A stretch of DNA of 64,000 bases from Bremerella cremea (GTDB taxonomy: Bacteria > Planctomycetota > Planctomycetia > Pirellulales > Pirellulaceae). The stretch's first letter is position 1. Every line of letters starts with the position of its first letter. Under the pieces are notes generated by a model. The model was given only the letters and a program-made list of their open reading frames with translations. It made no database searches and was not told the origin of the DNA. Below, piece by piece: positions 27,035-36,314 of this stretch. The DNA is taken from the NCBI RefSeq assembly GCF_003335505.1, contig NZ_QPEX01000024.1, positions 310,001 through 374,000 on the forward strand. Reading direction: 5' to 3'. The translations under genes and the position numbers were made by a program.

Positions 27035-27727
27035 ATGGCAGACCTGGAAATCGAGAACCTGTCGAAGGCATACCCCACGCGAGCCGAATCGCTACAGGTA
27101 CTTACAGACATTTCTCTGGAATTATCCAAAGGGGACAATGCCGCGATCCTCGGCCCCAGCGGTTGCGGCAAGAGTACCCTGCTCTACTGCATCGGAACGC
27201 TGGATCAGCCCACCTCTGGCAGCGTGAAGCTGAACGGGCAGGCACCGTTCTCCCTCAACGAACCCGATCTGGCCCGATTTCGCAGTCAGAACATTGGTTT
27301 CATCTTTCAAGATCATCATCTTCTGCCACAGCTAACCGTGCTGGAAAACGTCCTCGTTCCGACACTCGCCGAAGGAAGTGCTACGCCGCAGCAGATCGAG
27401 CGGGCCAAAATGTTGATCGATCGAGTTGGACTTTCCCAGCGGATCGAACATCGCTCGGCAGAACTGTCCGGAGGGGAACGGCAACGGGTGGCGGTTGCTC
27501 GCAGTTTGATCCACCAACCGCTGCTTCTTCTGGCGGACGAACCAACCGGCAATCTCGACAAAACCAACGCGGAGGCAATTGGCAACTTGCTATTGGAACT
27601 GCAAAAGGAAGAAGATTCGCTTTTGATTGTGGTCACCCACAGCCAAGATCTGGCCGACATCTTCCAGCGACGTTACCAACTGGACGATGGCAAGTTGCAG
27701 CCGCAAAACGTGACACCAACAACCTAA
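27035..27727 (+). CDS. ABC transporter ATP-binding protein (LolD/MacB type)
   Basis: A 230-residue ATPase with Walker A GPSGCGKST (residues about 41-49), Q-loop FIFQDHHLLPQLT, signature LSGGERQRVAVARSL, Walker B LLLLADEPTGNLD and H-loop VVTHSQDL. DEPTGNLD and HHLLP are typical of LolD/MacB/FtsE-type ATPases working with FtsX-fold permeases. The permease gene follows after 21 bases, so the pair probably drives lipoprotein or envelope export by a mechanotransmission mechanism. Confidence 0.93.
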   Translation: MADLEIENLSKAYPTRAESLQVLTDISLELSKGDNAAILGPSGCGKSTLLYCIGTLDQPTSGSVKLNGQAPFSLNEPDLARFRSQNIGFIFQDHHLLPQLTVLENVLVPTLAEGSATPQQIERAKMLIDRVGLSQRIEHRSAELSGGERQRVAVARSLIHQPLLLLADEPTGNLDKTNAEAIGNLLLELQKEEDSLLIVVTHSQDLADIFQRRYQLDDGKLQPQNVTPTT

Positions 27728-27748
27728 CCGCAGAAAGGCTCCATACCG

Positions 27749-30700
27749 ATGAATCGCTGGCGGTTAGTAGTGCGAAGCGCCCAACAATTTTGGCAAACGA
27801 ACCTGGCCGTTCTGCTGGGCGTCGCTGCCGCTACGGCGGTACTGACCGGGGCTTTGATCATTGGAGACTCAGTCCGCGGCAGCCTCCGCGACCTAGCCCT
27901 TTCGCGGCTGGGCAGTGTGCAGGAAGTACTTCTGGCCGATCGTTTCTTCCGCGTAGCGGTTGCCGAGCAAATCGCTCAACAAAACGCCGACACCACCAGC
28001 GTGCCCATCGTCCTGATGCAAGGTACCTTGCAAACGGTCACCGATCGGCCAGGCGATCTCACGAAAGTCGCCGGTAACCTGGCTGTGTTTGGCGTCGAGG
28101 AAAACTTCTGGCAACTAGGCAGCGTCCCAGGCTGGTCCCCCACGGCCATCAAGGAAGACGAAATCGTCTTGAACCAGCCCCTGGCTGAAGAGCTGGGCGT
28201 GAAGGTCGGCGATGAAGTAACCTTGCGTCTGCCAGGCGGAAACGACGTTCCTTCCGATAGCCCACTCGGTCGCAAGAATGCCGAAACGCAAAGCCTTCCA
28301 CGCCTCAAGGTCAAAGCCATCATCCCGGCTGAAGGGCTCGGCCGGTTTGGCATGTACCCAACGCAGCAATTGCCGCTCAATGCTTATGCTTCGCGAATCG
28401 CTCTACAAGAAGCCCTACAGCAAGACGACCGCATCAACGCTGTGCTAGTTAGTCACCCCAACGGGCAAGAGCTTGACCTGAGCAAGCTGTACCTAACACT
28501 GGCAGACTACAACTTTACGCTTAACAAGGTCGAGCAGCAGTTCCAGCCGAAAGGTGGCGAAAAAGAAACGATCTACGACTACTGGCAACTGACTAGCAGT
28601 CGTATGATCTTCAGCCATGCGGCCGCCGATGCTATTCACGACGCCATGCCAGCCGACGCGCACCGAATTTTCACCTACCTGGCCACGTCGATCGGTCGCG
28701 GAGAACTACCCACCGAGCAGGATGCCCTCGCGGTCCCCTACTCTACCGTCACGGCACTCAACTTCAGCGATCTCGACTACCCGCTGAAAGACCAAAACGG
28801 CGAAGCCATCCAAGAGATTGGCCCCGACGAGATCGTCCTTAATTCGTGGACGGTTGAACGCCTCGAGCAAGATACCGCCGCCCAGCTCCGCCGCGACAAT
28901 CCGGGACTCAGTGAAGAAGAGGCCGCTCGGCAAAGCAAGCTGAAGATTGGCGATTCGATCTACTTGAAATACTTCGAGCCAGAAAGCTCGCATGGGGTGG
29001 CCAAGGAAACCGGCAAGACGTTTCGCCTGGCCGCGATTACCCCGCTGACCGAACCAGTCGAAGCATTCCGCCGCAATCGCCCGGCCCAATACGATCAAGC
29101 ACCGACAACCGCCAACGATGCCGATTATACGCCGGTCGTCGAGGGGATCACCGATCAAGAATCGATCGACGACTGGGATCCCCCCTTCCCTTACGACAAC
29201 AGCCGCATCGATGGCAACGACGACGCTTACTGGGACAACTACCGCACCACCCCCAAGGCCTTTTTGATGCTGGCAACTGGGCAAGAGCTATGGGGTAGCC
29301 GCTTCGGTGACGTCACGTCGTTTCGCTTTCCTGGCACCAAGTACGACGAGCACGCCCTGCAATCGCAAATCGAAGAAGCCTTGGCTCCCTATCGAGATGA
29401 GCTTGGCTTTCGCCTGATCACCGTGCGACAAGACGCCCTGCGTGCGGCAGCAGGAACGACACCGTTCAATGTGCTGTTCATGGGCTTTTCGATGTTTATC
29501 ATCGCGTCGGCGTTGATGTTGGTTTCGCTTTTGTTTCGCCTTGGCCTGGAACAGCGCAGCCAACAAGTTGGCTTGCTCCAAGCCGTCGGGCTCAACCGTA
29601 AGGTTACCCAAGGGCTGCTGATGCGCGAGGCAGGTCTCATTTCACTAAGCGGCAGTATCGCCGGAGTGATTATCGGGATTGGCTATGCCTGGCTGATGCT
29701 GGTGGGGCTACGCACGTGGTGGCTCGGGGCGGTTGTCACGCCGTTTCTCTTTTTGCATTTGGACAACCCCAGCAGCTTGATCATTGGCCTGCTCAGTGGT
29801 TCGCTGGTCTGCTTGGCAACGATTTACTTCGGAATGCGTGGCCTGAAGAAGCTGTCCGTTCGCAGCCTCTTGGCCGGTTCGACCACCGATACGCAGCAAA
29901 CGTTTGGCCGTCGTAGCCACTGGGCCCTTTACGCCGGCATCGCCAGCGCCGTCGGAGCGGTGGGACTTTCGCTTCTGGCGACCGGTCTCGGCGGGGAAGC
30001 CCAAGCGGGTGCGTTTTTCGGTTCCGGGGCTTTGGTGCTCACAGCTTGCCTCATGCTCCTTTGGCATACGCTGCGGAATGGATTGGGCTCAGGGAATGAT
30101 CGCTCGTTCACACTTGGCCAGCTTTCGCTAAGCAACGCGGCCCGCAATCCTGGCCGCAGCACGCTAACGATTGGCTTGATCGGTTCAGCGGCGTTTCTGA
30201 TTGTCGCGATTGGTGCTTTTCGCCTTGCGCCAACCGATTCCGGATCTGGTGGAATGGAACTAATTGCCGAGAGCTCGCAGCCGCTGTTCCACGATTTGAA
30301 TACCGAAGCAGGACGCCTAGAAACGGGCTTCAGTGCCGAGGAAGAGAAACAACTGGCCGACACAACGATCCTTTCCCTTCGCGTGCAGCCAGGGGACGAC
30401 GCTAGTTGCTTGAACTTGTACCAATCGACCAGCCCCCGCGTGCTGGGCATCACGCCGAGCATGATCGCCTATTACGACCAAGCTGACGTCACCAGCTTCG
30501 AGTGGGCAGGCTCGGCAGCCGAGAGCGACCAGGCCCAAAAGAACCCGTGGCATGTCCTCGATCACGCAGCCGATGGCGTGACGCAACCGATTCCTGTTGT
30601 TCTCGACAAAAACACGGCCATGTACGCGCTGCACTTGTACGGCGGAATCGGCGAATCATTCACTACCCACGATGACGATGGGCGAGAAACAAACTACGTC

Positions 30701-31309
30701 GTGGCAGGGCTCCTTTCTAATAGCATCTTCCAAGGAAACTTGCTGATCGGAGAAGCGAACTTCCTGCAGCGTTATCCCGACGTCAGCGGTTACGAGATGT
30801 TTCTCATCCATACACCGAAAGGAAAATCGACGGAGGTTGCCGAGGTGTTGGAAAACCGTCTCGCCGATCAAGGTTTCGACACGATTTCTGCCCAACGGAA
30901 ACTAGCCAGCCTCTTAGCGGTGCAGAACACATACCTTTCAACTTTCCAAAGCTTGGGAGCCCTGGGCTTACTCTTGGGCACGTTTGGTTTGGCCGCAGTA
31001 CAGCTACGCACCATTTTGGAACGTCGGGCAGAACTGGCCCTCTTACGCGCAGCCGGTTTTCCCAACGGGCGGCTTCGCTGGTTGGTGCTGGGCGAGACGC
31101 TGCTACTGCTACTCGGTGGACTGTTGACTGGGGTAGTAGCGGCCTTGGTGACGGTAATCCCCCACATGGTCTTCGGCAACGCGTCTATTCCGTTTTCCTC
31201 GCTGGCAAGCATGCTGGGTGTGATCCTGCTGGTAGGGATCGTCAGCAGTCGCTGGGCGGTCGGTTCTGCCTTGAAAGGCAACATCGTCTCGGCCTTAAGA
31301 GGAGACTGA
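27749..31309 (+). CDS. large FtsX-like permease of an ABC export system
   Basis: A 1186-residue inner-membrane protein, far longer than LolC/E or MacB (about 400-650). One N-terminal helix is followed by a large periplasmic region (about 40-560). A first FtsX block begins near residue 570 (FNVLFMGFSMFIIASALMLV, then RSQQVGLLQAVGLNR). A second periplasmic region precedes a C-terminal FtsX block (about 1070-1180; ERRAELALLRAAGFPNGRLR) with the last helices. Two FtsX blocks resemble a fused homodimer, a layout seen in large planctomycete permeases. It partners with the ATPase encoded just upstream. The cargo is unknown. Confidence 0.92.
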   Translation: MNRWRLVVRSAQQFWQTNLAVLLGVAAATAVLTGALIIGDSVRGSLRDLALSRLGSVQEVLLADRFFRVAVAEQIAQQNADTTSVPIVLMQGTLQTVTDRPGDLTKVAGNLAVFGVEENFWQLGSVPGWSPTAIKEDEIVLNQPLAEELGVKVGDEVTLRLPGGNDVPSDSPLGRKNAETQSLPRLKVKAIIPAEGLGRFGMYPTQQLPLNAYASRIALQEALQQDDRINAVLVSHPNGQELDLSKLYLTLADYNFTLNKVEQQFQPKGGEKETIYDYWQLTSSRMIFSHAAADAIHDAMPADAHRIFTYLATSIGRGELPTEQDALAVPYSTVTALNFSDLDYPLKDQNGEAIQEIGPDEIVLNSWTVERLEQDTAAQLRRDNPGLSEEEAARQSKLKIGDSIYLKYFEPESSHGVAKETGKTFRLAAITPLTEPVEAFRRNRPAQYDQAPTTANDADYTPVVEGITDQESIDDWDPPFPYDNSRIDGNDDAYWDNYRTTPKAFLMLATGQELWGSRFGDVTSFRFPGTKYDEHALQSQIEEALAPYRDELGFRLITVRQDALRAAAGTTPFNVLFMGFSMFIIASALMLVSLLFRLGLEQRSQQVGLLQAVGLNRKVTQGLLMREAGLISLSGSIAGVIIGIGYAWLMLVGLRTWWLGAVVTPFLFLHLDNPSSLIIGLLSGSLVCLATIYFGMRGLKKLSVRSLLAGSTTDTQQTFGRRSHWALYAGIASAVGAVGLSLLATGLGGEAQAGAFFGSGALVLTACLMLLWHTLRNGLGSGNDRSFTLGQLSLSNAARNPGRSTLTIGLIGSAAFLIVAIGAFRLAPTDSGSGGMELIAESSQPLFHDLNTEAGRLETGFSAEEEKQLADTTILSLRVQPGDDASCLNLYQSTSPRVLGITPSMIAYYDQADVTSFEWAGSAAESDQAQKNPWHVLDHAADGVTQPIPVVLDKNTAMYALHLYGGIGESFTTHDDDGRETNYVVAGLLSNSIFQGNLLIGEANFLQRYPDVSGYEMFLIHTPKGKSTEVAEVLENRLADQGFDTISAQRKLASLLAVQNTYLSTFQSLGALGLLLGTFGLAAVQLRTILERRAELALLRAAGFPNGRLRWLVLGETLLLLLGGLLTGVVAALVTVIPHMVFGNASIPFSSLASMLGVILLVGIVSSRWAVGSALKGNIVSALRGD

Positions 31310-31421
31310 TTCGCCGCCTGCTTATCAGCCAGACCTCGCCAACACCCGCTTCGACCGTTAGAATGGGCAAAAGTCGTTCTAACAAGTATTTCCCCTTCGT
31401 ATCCAACCGGAGATGTCCTAA

Positions 31422-32006
31422 ATGCTCACCCTGCAACAATTCCTGTTCGTGATCGGTGGTATCGCCCTGACGGCGTTGTCGTGGGGAAGTTACGGTCCGG
31501 TGCTGCACGAAGGACAACATCACCTGGGCAACGACCGTATTAAGCCGCTCATCTGTGTCGGCTTGGCCTATTTGGTGGTCGCCGTGATCATTCCTTCCAT
31601 CATCTTGATTGCCCAAGGGCGGTTTTCTGGCGACTGGACGTTCTCTGGCTTCACTTGGAGCTTCGCCGCCGGAACCGCCGGAACCTTTGGCGCGTTCGGC
31701 ATCATTCTGGCCCTGACCAACGGCGGCAAGCCGTGGGTGGTAATGCCACTGGTGTTCGGCTTTGCCCCGGTGGTGACGACGTTTATTTCGTTGTTCTCGA
31801 AAAACCTTTGGAGCCAAGCACACCCGATCTTCTATGCCGGTTTGATCATGGTGGTGGCTGGTGCTGTGACGGTATTGATCTTCCAGCCGAAGCCGAGCCC
31901 ACCTGCCAAGACTGCGCATGCCAGCAAAGAAGTCTCGCAATCAGAAGAGCCCCAAAACCCACTGATCAAAGCAGCTAAAGAATCTCACAAGCCCGAGACT
32001 GAATAG
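31422..32006 (+). CDS. multi-pass membrane protein (EamA/DMT-like)
   Basis: A 194-residue membrane protein with about five hydrophobic segments (near 5-24, 42-64, 75-97, 105-125 and 137-158) and a charged cytoplasmic-type tail rich in Pro, Lys and Glu. The Gly/Ala/Pro-rich helices and the FAAGTAGTFGAFGIILALTN segment resemble half of an EamA or drug/metabolite transporter, but I cannot assign it firmly. It is followed by 14 bases and a small gene on the same strand. Confidence 0.7.
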   Translation: MLTLQQFLFVIGGIALTALSWGSYGPVLHEGQHHLGNDRIKPLICVGLAYLVVAVIIPSIILIAQGRFSGDWTFSGFTWSFAAGTAGTFGAFGIILALTNGGKPWVVMPLVFGFAPVVTTFISLFSKNLWSQAHPIFYAGLIMVVAGAVTVLIFQPKPSPPAKTAHASKEVSQSEEPQNPLIKAAKESHKPETE

Positions 32007-32020
32007 CCGTTGTGGATGCA

Positions 32021-32386
32021 ATGAGCGAGACGCCCCTTTCTCCGGAAGCCCAGATGCAGGCCATCGATTTAGAGATGGCCCATCTATGGATGGTGCGTAC
32101 CTTTCTGAAGCACGCCGAAGAGACGGAAGAGGACGACGAACTGCAGGAGGTTGCGCGGACTCTTTACGACTACATGCTTGCCCTTGGTCCGGCGGTTCAA
32201 GCCAACGATCCGACCGCCTATTTGAAACAAGCCAAGAAGAAATTCCGCAAGCTACGTCAGGCCTACGAGCTGTTCGAGGAAATTCAGCCTGAAATCTCGG
32301 ACCACACCAACTTTAAAATGGCGGTCGTCAGTTGCCGCCAGGTGGTTCAGCGGGTCGAAGCACTGTTGAGTGCTAGCACAAATTAA
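32021..32386 (+). CDS. small all-helical hypothetical protein
   Basis: A 121-residue soluble protein from the ATG at 32021; a GTG at 32012 is possible. It is predicted all-helical and acidic, with a likely helical pair (MAHLWMVRTFLKHAEETEED, then AVQANDPTAYLKQAKKKFRK). No recognised family, signal or metal motif. Close spacing suggests co-transcription with the membrane protein upstream. Confidence 0.65.
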   Translation: MSETPLSPEAQMQAIDLEMAHLWMVRTFLKHAEETEEDDELQEVARTLYDYMLALGPAVQANDPTAYLKQAKKKFRKLRQAYELFEEIQPEISDHTNFKMAVVSCRQVVQRVEALLSASTN

Positions 32387-32526
32387 TTCTAGCGGGCGAG
32401 GTTCGCTATTTGCCTCGCTATCAATCCTCGCTATAACTGACGTCCGACCGTCCGACTAGGCATATCTCCATGGATGGAAGCAGCCTGGTATTTTTCGATT
32501 TTCCGCCGCGTCAAGGAAGACGAGCC

Positions 32527-34029
32527 GTGAGCCTCCCCCCGCTCTTGCAAGCGTTCAAATCGATGCGTCCCGCCAAGGCTTTGGTCTTGGGCGACATGAT
32601 CCTCGACCGCTATACATACGGTAACGCGCAGCGTATCAGCCAAGAATCGCCAGTAATTGTCCTGCACGCCGACGACCAGGAACTTCGCCTCGGCGGAGCG
32701 GCCAACGTCTGCAACATGCTTAAGGGGCTCGATTGTCATGTGGTTGCCGCTGGCGTCCACGGACGAGACGAATCTGGCTCGCAGATGATTGAACTAGCTC
32801 AGAAGTTCGGCATCGATACTTCTCTGATCTCGTGCGATGCCTCGCGTCCAACGACGCTCAAGGAACGTTTTGTCGGTCGAGCCGGATCGCGGCACCCCAG
32901 CCAAATCTTGCGTGTCGATCACGAAAAAACGGCTCCGATTGCTGACTGGCTAGTCGAGAAAATCTACTCCGGTATCGAAAATCAAATCGAAGACTTCGAC
33001 GTCATCCTCATTTCCGACTACGCGAAAGGAGTTTGCACGCCAAAGCTGCTGCAGCAAGTGATTCAACTTGCCAACCAACATAACATCCCGACTCTGGTCG
33101 ACCCAATGCGCGGGCACGACTACGAGCGATACCGTGGCGCAACACTGCTCAAGGCCAACCGGATCGAAACCGAAATGGCGACCGGTGTTCCACTGAACGG
33201 CGTAGCCGATGCCTCAGCCGCTGGTAGCCAGCTATGCCAACAATTGGACCTGCAAGACGTAATCGTGACGCTCGATCGCGACGGCATGGCATTGGTTCAT
33301 CGCGATGGTAGTTCGTCTCATTTCCCCACCCAAGCCCGCAGTGTTTACGATATCACCGGGGCCGGTGACATGGTCTTGGCGATGCTGGGGGCCTGCCTCG
33401 GCTCTGGACTCAACAAAGAATATTCGGTTCGCCTGGCCAATGTGGCCGCAGGCTTGGAAGTCGAGAAGTCAGGCGTAGCAGTGATTCCCCTGGCGGAAAT
33501 CGAAGCCGAACTCCGCACCGACTTGCTGCCTGGCCAAAAGAAAATCGTCACCCACCAGCAAATCGCCACCTTAGCCGAAGAACATCGACGTCGTGGCGAG
33601 AAGATTGTTTTCACCAACGGCTGTTTCGATTTGCTGCACTTTGGGCACGTGACCAACCTGACCGAAGCCTCGAAGATGGGGGAAGTCCTGGTTGTCGGCT
33701 TGAACAGCGACGAAAGTGTTTCCAAGCTGAAAGGGCCGACGCGTCCTGTCATCAGCGAAACGGAACGCTCCGCGATGCTGGCCGCCCTGTCGTGCGTCGA
33801 CTACGTGGTGGTCTTCGGTGAAGACACCCCCTACGAGCTGATCAAGGGGGTTCGCCCCGACGTCCTGGTCAAAGGTGGACATTACATTCCAGAAGAGATC
33901 CCCGGATTCGACGTGCTGCAAGAGTACGGTGGGGAAGTTCGCTTGGTCGATATCGTGGGCGGCTTTTCGACAACTGACATCATCCAAAAAGTCGCCGCGA
34001 ACGAAACAATTCGTCGCACGGCCGCCTAA
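32527..34029 (+). CDS. hldE: bifunctional heptose 7-phosphate kinase / heptose 1-phosphate adenylyltransferase
   Basis: HldE makes the ADP-heptose precursor of the lipopolysaccharide core. The first half is the PfkB-type kinase (ALVLGDMILDRYTYG, LRLGGAANVCNML, and the ATP/anion-hole signature ITGAGDMVLAMLG). The second half is the RfaE-type nucleotidyltransferase with NGCFDLLHFGHVTNL and later GPTRPVISETERS. I start at GTG 32527, which has an AAGGAAG ribosome binding site 8 bases upstream and begins as E. coli HldE does; the ATG at 32470 adds 19 residues without such a site. The 500-residue length is near the family norm. It overlaps functionally with waaF, 9 bases downstream. Confidence 0.93.
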   Translation: MSLPPLLQAFKSMRPAKALVLGDMILDRYTYGNAQRISQESPVIVLHADDQELRLGGAANVCNMLKGLDCHVVAAGVHGRDESGSQMIELAQKFGIDTSLISCDASRPTTLKERFVGRAGSRHPSQILRVDHEKTAPIADWLVEKIYSGIENQIEDFDVILISDYAKGVCTPKLLQQVIQLANQHNIPTLVDPMRGHDYERYRGATLLKANRIETEMATGVPLNGVADASAAGSQLCQQLDLQDVIVTLDRDGMALVHRDGSSSHFPTQARSVYDITGAGDMVLAMLGACLGSGLNKEYSVRLANVAAGLEVEKSGVAVIPLAEIEAELRTDLLPGQKKIVTHQQIATLAEEHRRRGEKIVFTNGCFDLLHFGHVTNLTEASKMGEVLVVGLNSDESVSKLKGPTRPVISETERSAMLAALSCVDYVVVFGEDTPYELIKGVRPDVLVKGGHYIPEEIPGFDVLQEYGGEVRLVDIVGGFSTTDIIQKVAANETIRRTAA

Positions 34030-34038
34030 GGACCGACG

Positions 34039-35106
34039 ATGGCTAACTTTCGAAACATCGCGGTCGTTTTGCCCAATTGGATTGGGGACGTCGTCATGGC
34101 CACGCCAGCGTTACGAGCGATACGCGAAGGCCTGACGCGTGGCGATCGGTTGGTTGGCATCATGCGTCCCTATGTGGCCGATGTTCTGGCTGGGACTCCG
34201 TTTTTAGATGATGTCATCTTATGGAACAAAAAAGCAAGCGATCCCAGCCAACGTTTTTGGAACGTGGTGAAGACGTTTCGCCAACAACGTTTCGATCAGG
34301 CCATTCTGCTGCCCAACTCGCTCAGTTCCGCTGGGCTGGCTTGGCTGGGCGGGGCGAAGCAGCGTATCGGTTATAAACGCTACGGACGTGGACCTCTGTT
34401 AACGCACAAGCTTTCTCCGCCAACACAACTTGGCAAGCGAGTGCCGGTCTCGGCAGTCGACTACTACGTAGCCTTGGCAGAACTTGCCGGGTACGAAGTT
34501 CGCTCGCGACAATGCCAACTGGCGACGACGCCTGCCGATGATTCGATCGCGCGACGTATTTGGCGCGACTTCCGTTTCTTCGATAAACGGGTGATCGCCT
34601 TTAACACCGGTGGAGCCTACGGCGGCGCCAAACATTGGCCGAAGGAATACTACACCGAACTCGCCCGTCGCCTAGTGCAAGACACACGCAATGCCGTGCT
34701 GCTGATCTGCGGCCCCAGCGAGCGCGAGGCTGTCGCTCAGATTGAACGGGAAGTGAATCACCCGATGGTGCGGAGCCTAGCCGCTGAGACACCTTCGATT
34801 GGTCTCAGCAAAGCGGTCATTCGCCACGCGTCGCTGATGATCACAACCGATTCTGGGCCAAGACATTTTGCAGCCGCTTTTAATGTTCCCTCGGTGGCTA
34901 TTTTCGGGCCTACCGATCCGAAGTGGGCTGAAAACTACAACCCGCACGAATTGATCGTAGGGGCAGGAATCGAATGTAGCCCATGTGCGCAAAGAGAATG
35001 CCCCTTGAAGCATCATCGCTGCATGCGCGAGGTATCGGTCGAGCACGTTCTGAAAACCGCCCAGCAGCAGTTGTCGTGGGAAGCGGATCAAGCCAAAGCA
35101 GCCTAA
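34039..35106 (+). CDS. waaF: lipopolysaccharide heptosyltransferase II (GT9)
   Basis: A 355-residue GT9 enzyme that moves heptose from ADP-heptose onto the inner core at the cytoplasmic face of the inner membrane. Family marks are LPNWIGDVVMATPALRAI at the N-terminus, FNTGGAYGGAKHWPKEYY in the middle and ITTDSGPRHFAAAFNVPSVA in the nucleotide-sugar-binding half. GIECSPCAQRECPLKHHRCM near the C-terminus is a cysteine cluster also seen in WaaF. It could be waaC by function. The gene follows hldE by 9 bases, so they form one heptose module. Confidence 0.9.
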   Translation: MANFRNIAVVLPNWIGDVVMATPALRAIREGLTRGDRLVGIMRPYVADVLAGTPFLDDVILWNKKASDPSQRFWNVVKTFRQQRFDQAILLPNSLSSAGLAWLGGAKQRIGYKRYGRGPLLTHKLSPPTQLGKRVPVSAVDYYVALAELAGYEVRSRQCQLATTPADDSIARRIWRDFRFFDKRVIAFNTGGAYGGAKHWPKEYYTELARRLVQDTRNAVLLICGPSEREAVAQIEREVNHPMVRSLAAETPSIGLSKAVIRHASLMITTDSGPRHFAAAFNVPSVAIFGPTDPKWAENYNPHELIVGAGIECSPCAQRECPLKHHRCMREVSVEHVLKTAQQQLSWEADQAKAA

Positions 35107-35113
35107 GGCAAAC

Positions 35114-35335
35114 CTACGCGTCCACGGTCACATCGTTACGAACTTTTACTTCGCCATCAATTGCGCGAACAAGTTCTTGGACAAGCTGCTTGTGGTAGAA
35201 CGAACCTACCTCGCCGCGAAGACAGATGGTGTTGTCTTCAAATTCAACCTGAATGAAGCGTAGTCGTTGAATCGAACTTTCTTCCAAGGCCGTTACAACG
35301 CGCGAACGAATATCTTTCTCCGAGGAACTAATCAT
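35114..35335 (-). CDS. BON-domain protein
   Basis: A 73-residue protein made of one BON domain (IRSRVVTALEESSI, then IQVEFEDNTICLRGEVGSFY, then VRNDVTV), a fold associated with phospholipid binding in OsmY-type proteins. I start at 35335, the ATG after an AGAGGAT ribosome binding site; the longer frame to 35443 adds 36 unlikely residues. There is no signal peptide, so it would be cytoplasmic, unlike OsmY. It is leftward and convergent with waaF; no partner is evident. Confidence 0.8.
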   Translation of the reverse strand: MISSSEKDIRSRVVTALEESSIQRLRFIQVEFEDNTICLRGEVGSFYHKQLVQELVRAIDGEVKVRNDVTVDA

Positions 35336-35516
35336 CCTATATCCTCTTGTAACCAAGCCGGGTTTCATCCCTCTCGGCATAAAACGCAGATGAAGTCTAC
35401 AAGCAGGAAGACTCGTAAACTTGAAAGCTAGACGCTGCGGCATTTCCTTTGCGGCATGTTCCTCATGGACAGCGGTGCTATCGGTAGTTGTAGAAGGTGG
35501 TCAGGAAATGGTCAAG

Positions 35517-36185
35517 CTAAACCTTTGGCAGCTTGCCAAGTTCACGCAAGCAGGCAATCACTTGATCGGCCAGTTGGTCTGGAGAGGCCTCGCCACCGGC
35601 AAGATGCACCTCCGGGCTGGCCGGTGCTTCGTACGGGTCATCAATCCCCGTAAACCCCTTCAGCTCGCCAGCACGAGCCTTCTTGTATAGCCCTTTAGGA
35701 TCGCGTTGTTCGCATACATCTAACGGCGTATCAACAAACACCTCGATAAAATCCCCCGTGCCGCCGCTTGCTTCAACGATCTTCCGGACTGCCTCGCGAT
35801 CAGATCGATAGGGACTCACAAACGCAGTCAGCACCAAGACACCTGCCTGGCAGAACAGCTCGGCCACGGCCCCGATACGGCGAATGTTCTCGGTGCGATC
35901 TTCCGCGCCAAACCCCAAGCCAAACCGCTTGGCGAACTCTGGTTCGTACGATTGTTCGAGAATTTTTGTGCTAGCATTAAGTCCATGCCGCACGTTATCG
36001 CCATCTAAGAGAAACGTGTGAATCCCCAAATCATGCAACTTCTTGTCGACCGCATTGGCAACGGTGCTTTTGCCACTACCACTCAAACCGGTAAACCAAA
36101 CCACGCCGCCGGCATGCCCATTCAGCGTTTCTCGATCCTTACGGGAAACGTGGTGATCGTGCCAGGTAATCTCAACTTTTTCCAT
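35517..36185 (-). CDS. cysC: adenylylsulfate kinase
   Basis: CysC phosphorylates adenosine 5'-phosphosulfate to PAPS, the sulfate donor for sulfation or reduction. The 222-residue protein shows the P-loop [11 protein letters not shown] (residues about 31-41), [12 protein letters not shown], the [12 protein letters not shown] segment, and the [18 protein letters not shown] block. It is a stand-alone kinase; no cysD/cysN/cysH genes are near. Since planctomycetes are rich in sulfatases and sulfated polysaccharides, PAPS may feed sulfation, but that is inference. Confidence 0.95.
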   Translation of the reverse strand: MEKVEITWHDHHVSRKDRETLNGHAGGVVWFTGLSGSGKSTVANAVDKKLHDLGIHTFLLDGDNVRHGLNASTKILEQSYEPEFAKRFGLGFGAEDRTENIRRIGAVAELFCQAGVLVLTAFVSPYRSDREAVRKIVEASGGTGDFIEVFVDTPLDVCEQRDPKGLYKKARAGELKGFTGIDDPYEAPASPEVHLAGGEASPDQLADQVIACLRELGKLPKV

Positions 36186-36314
36186 GAATGACGCTTCGAT
36201 TTTGGGGAATCAAGGGGAAGAGGGAGCTGTGTCTTGCGGGTAAACAAAGATGTGAGGCAACCACGCATTTGCTCTTCTAGCGGCGAGCTCTGTGGCTACC
36301 TCCCTCCTAGGCTT

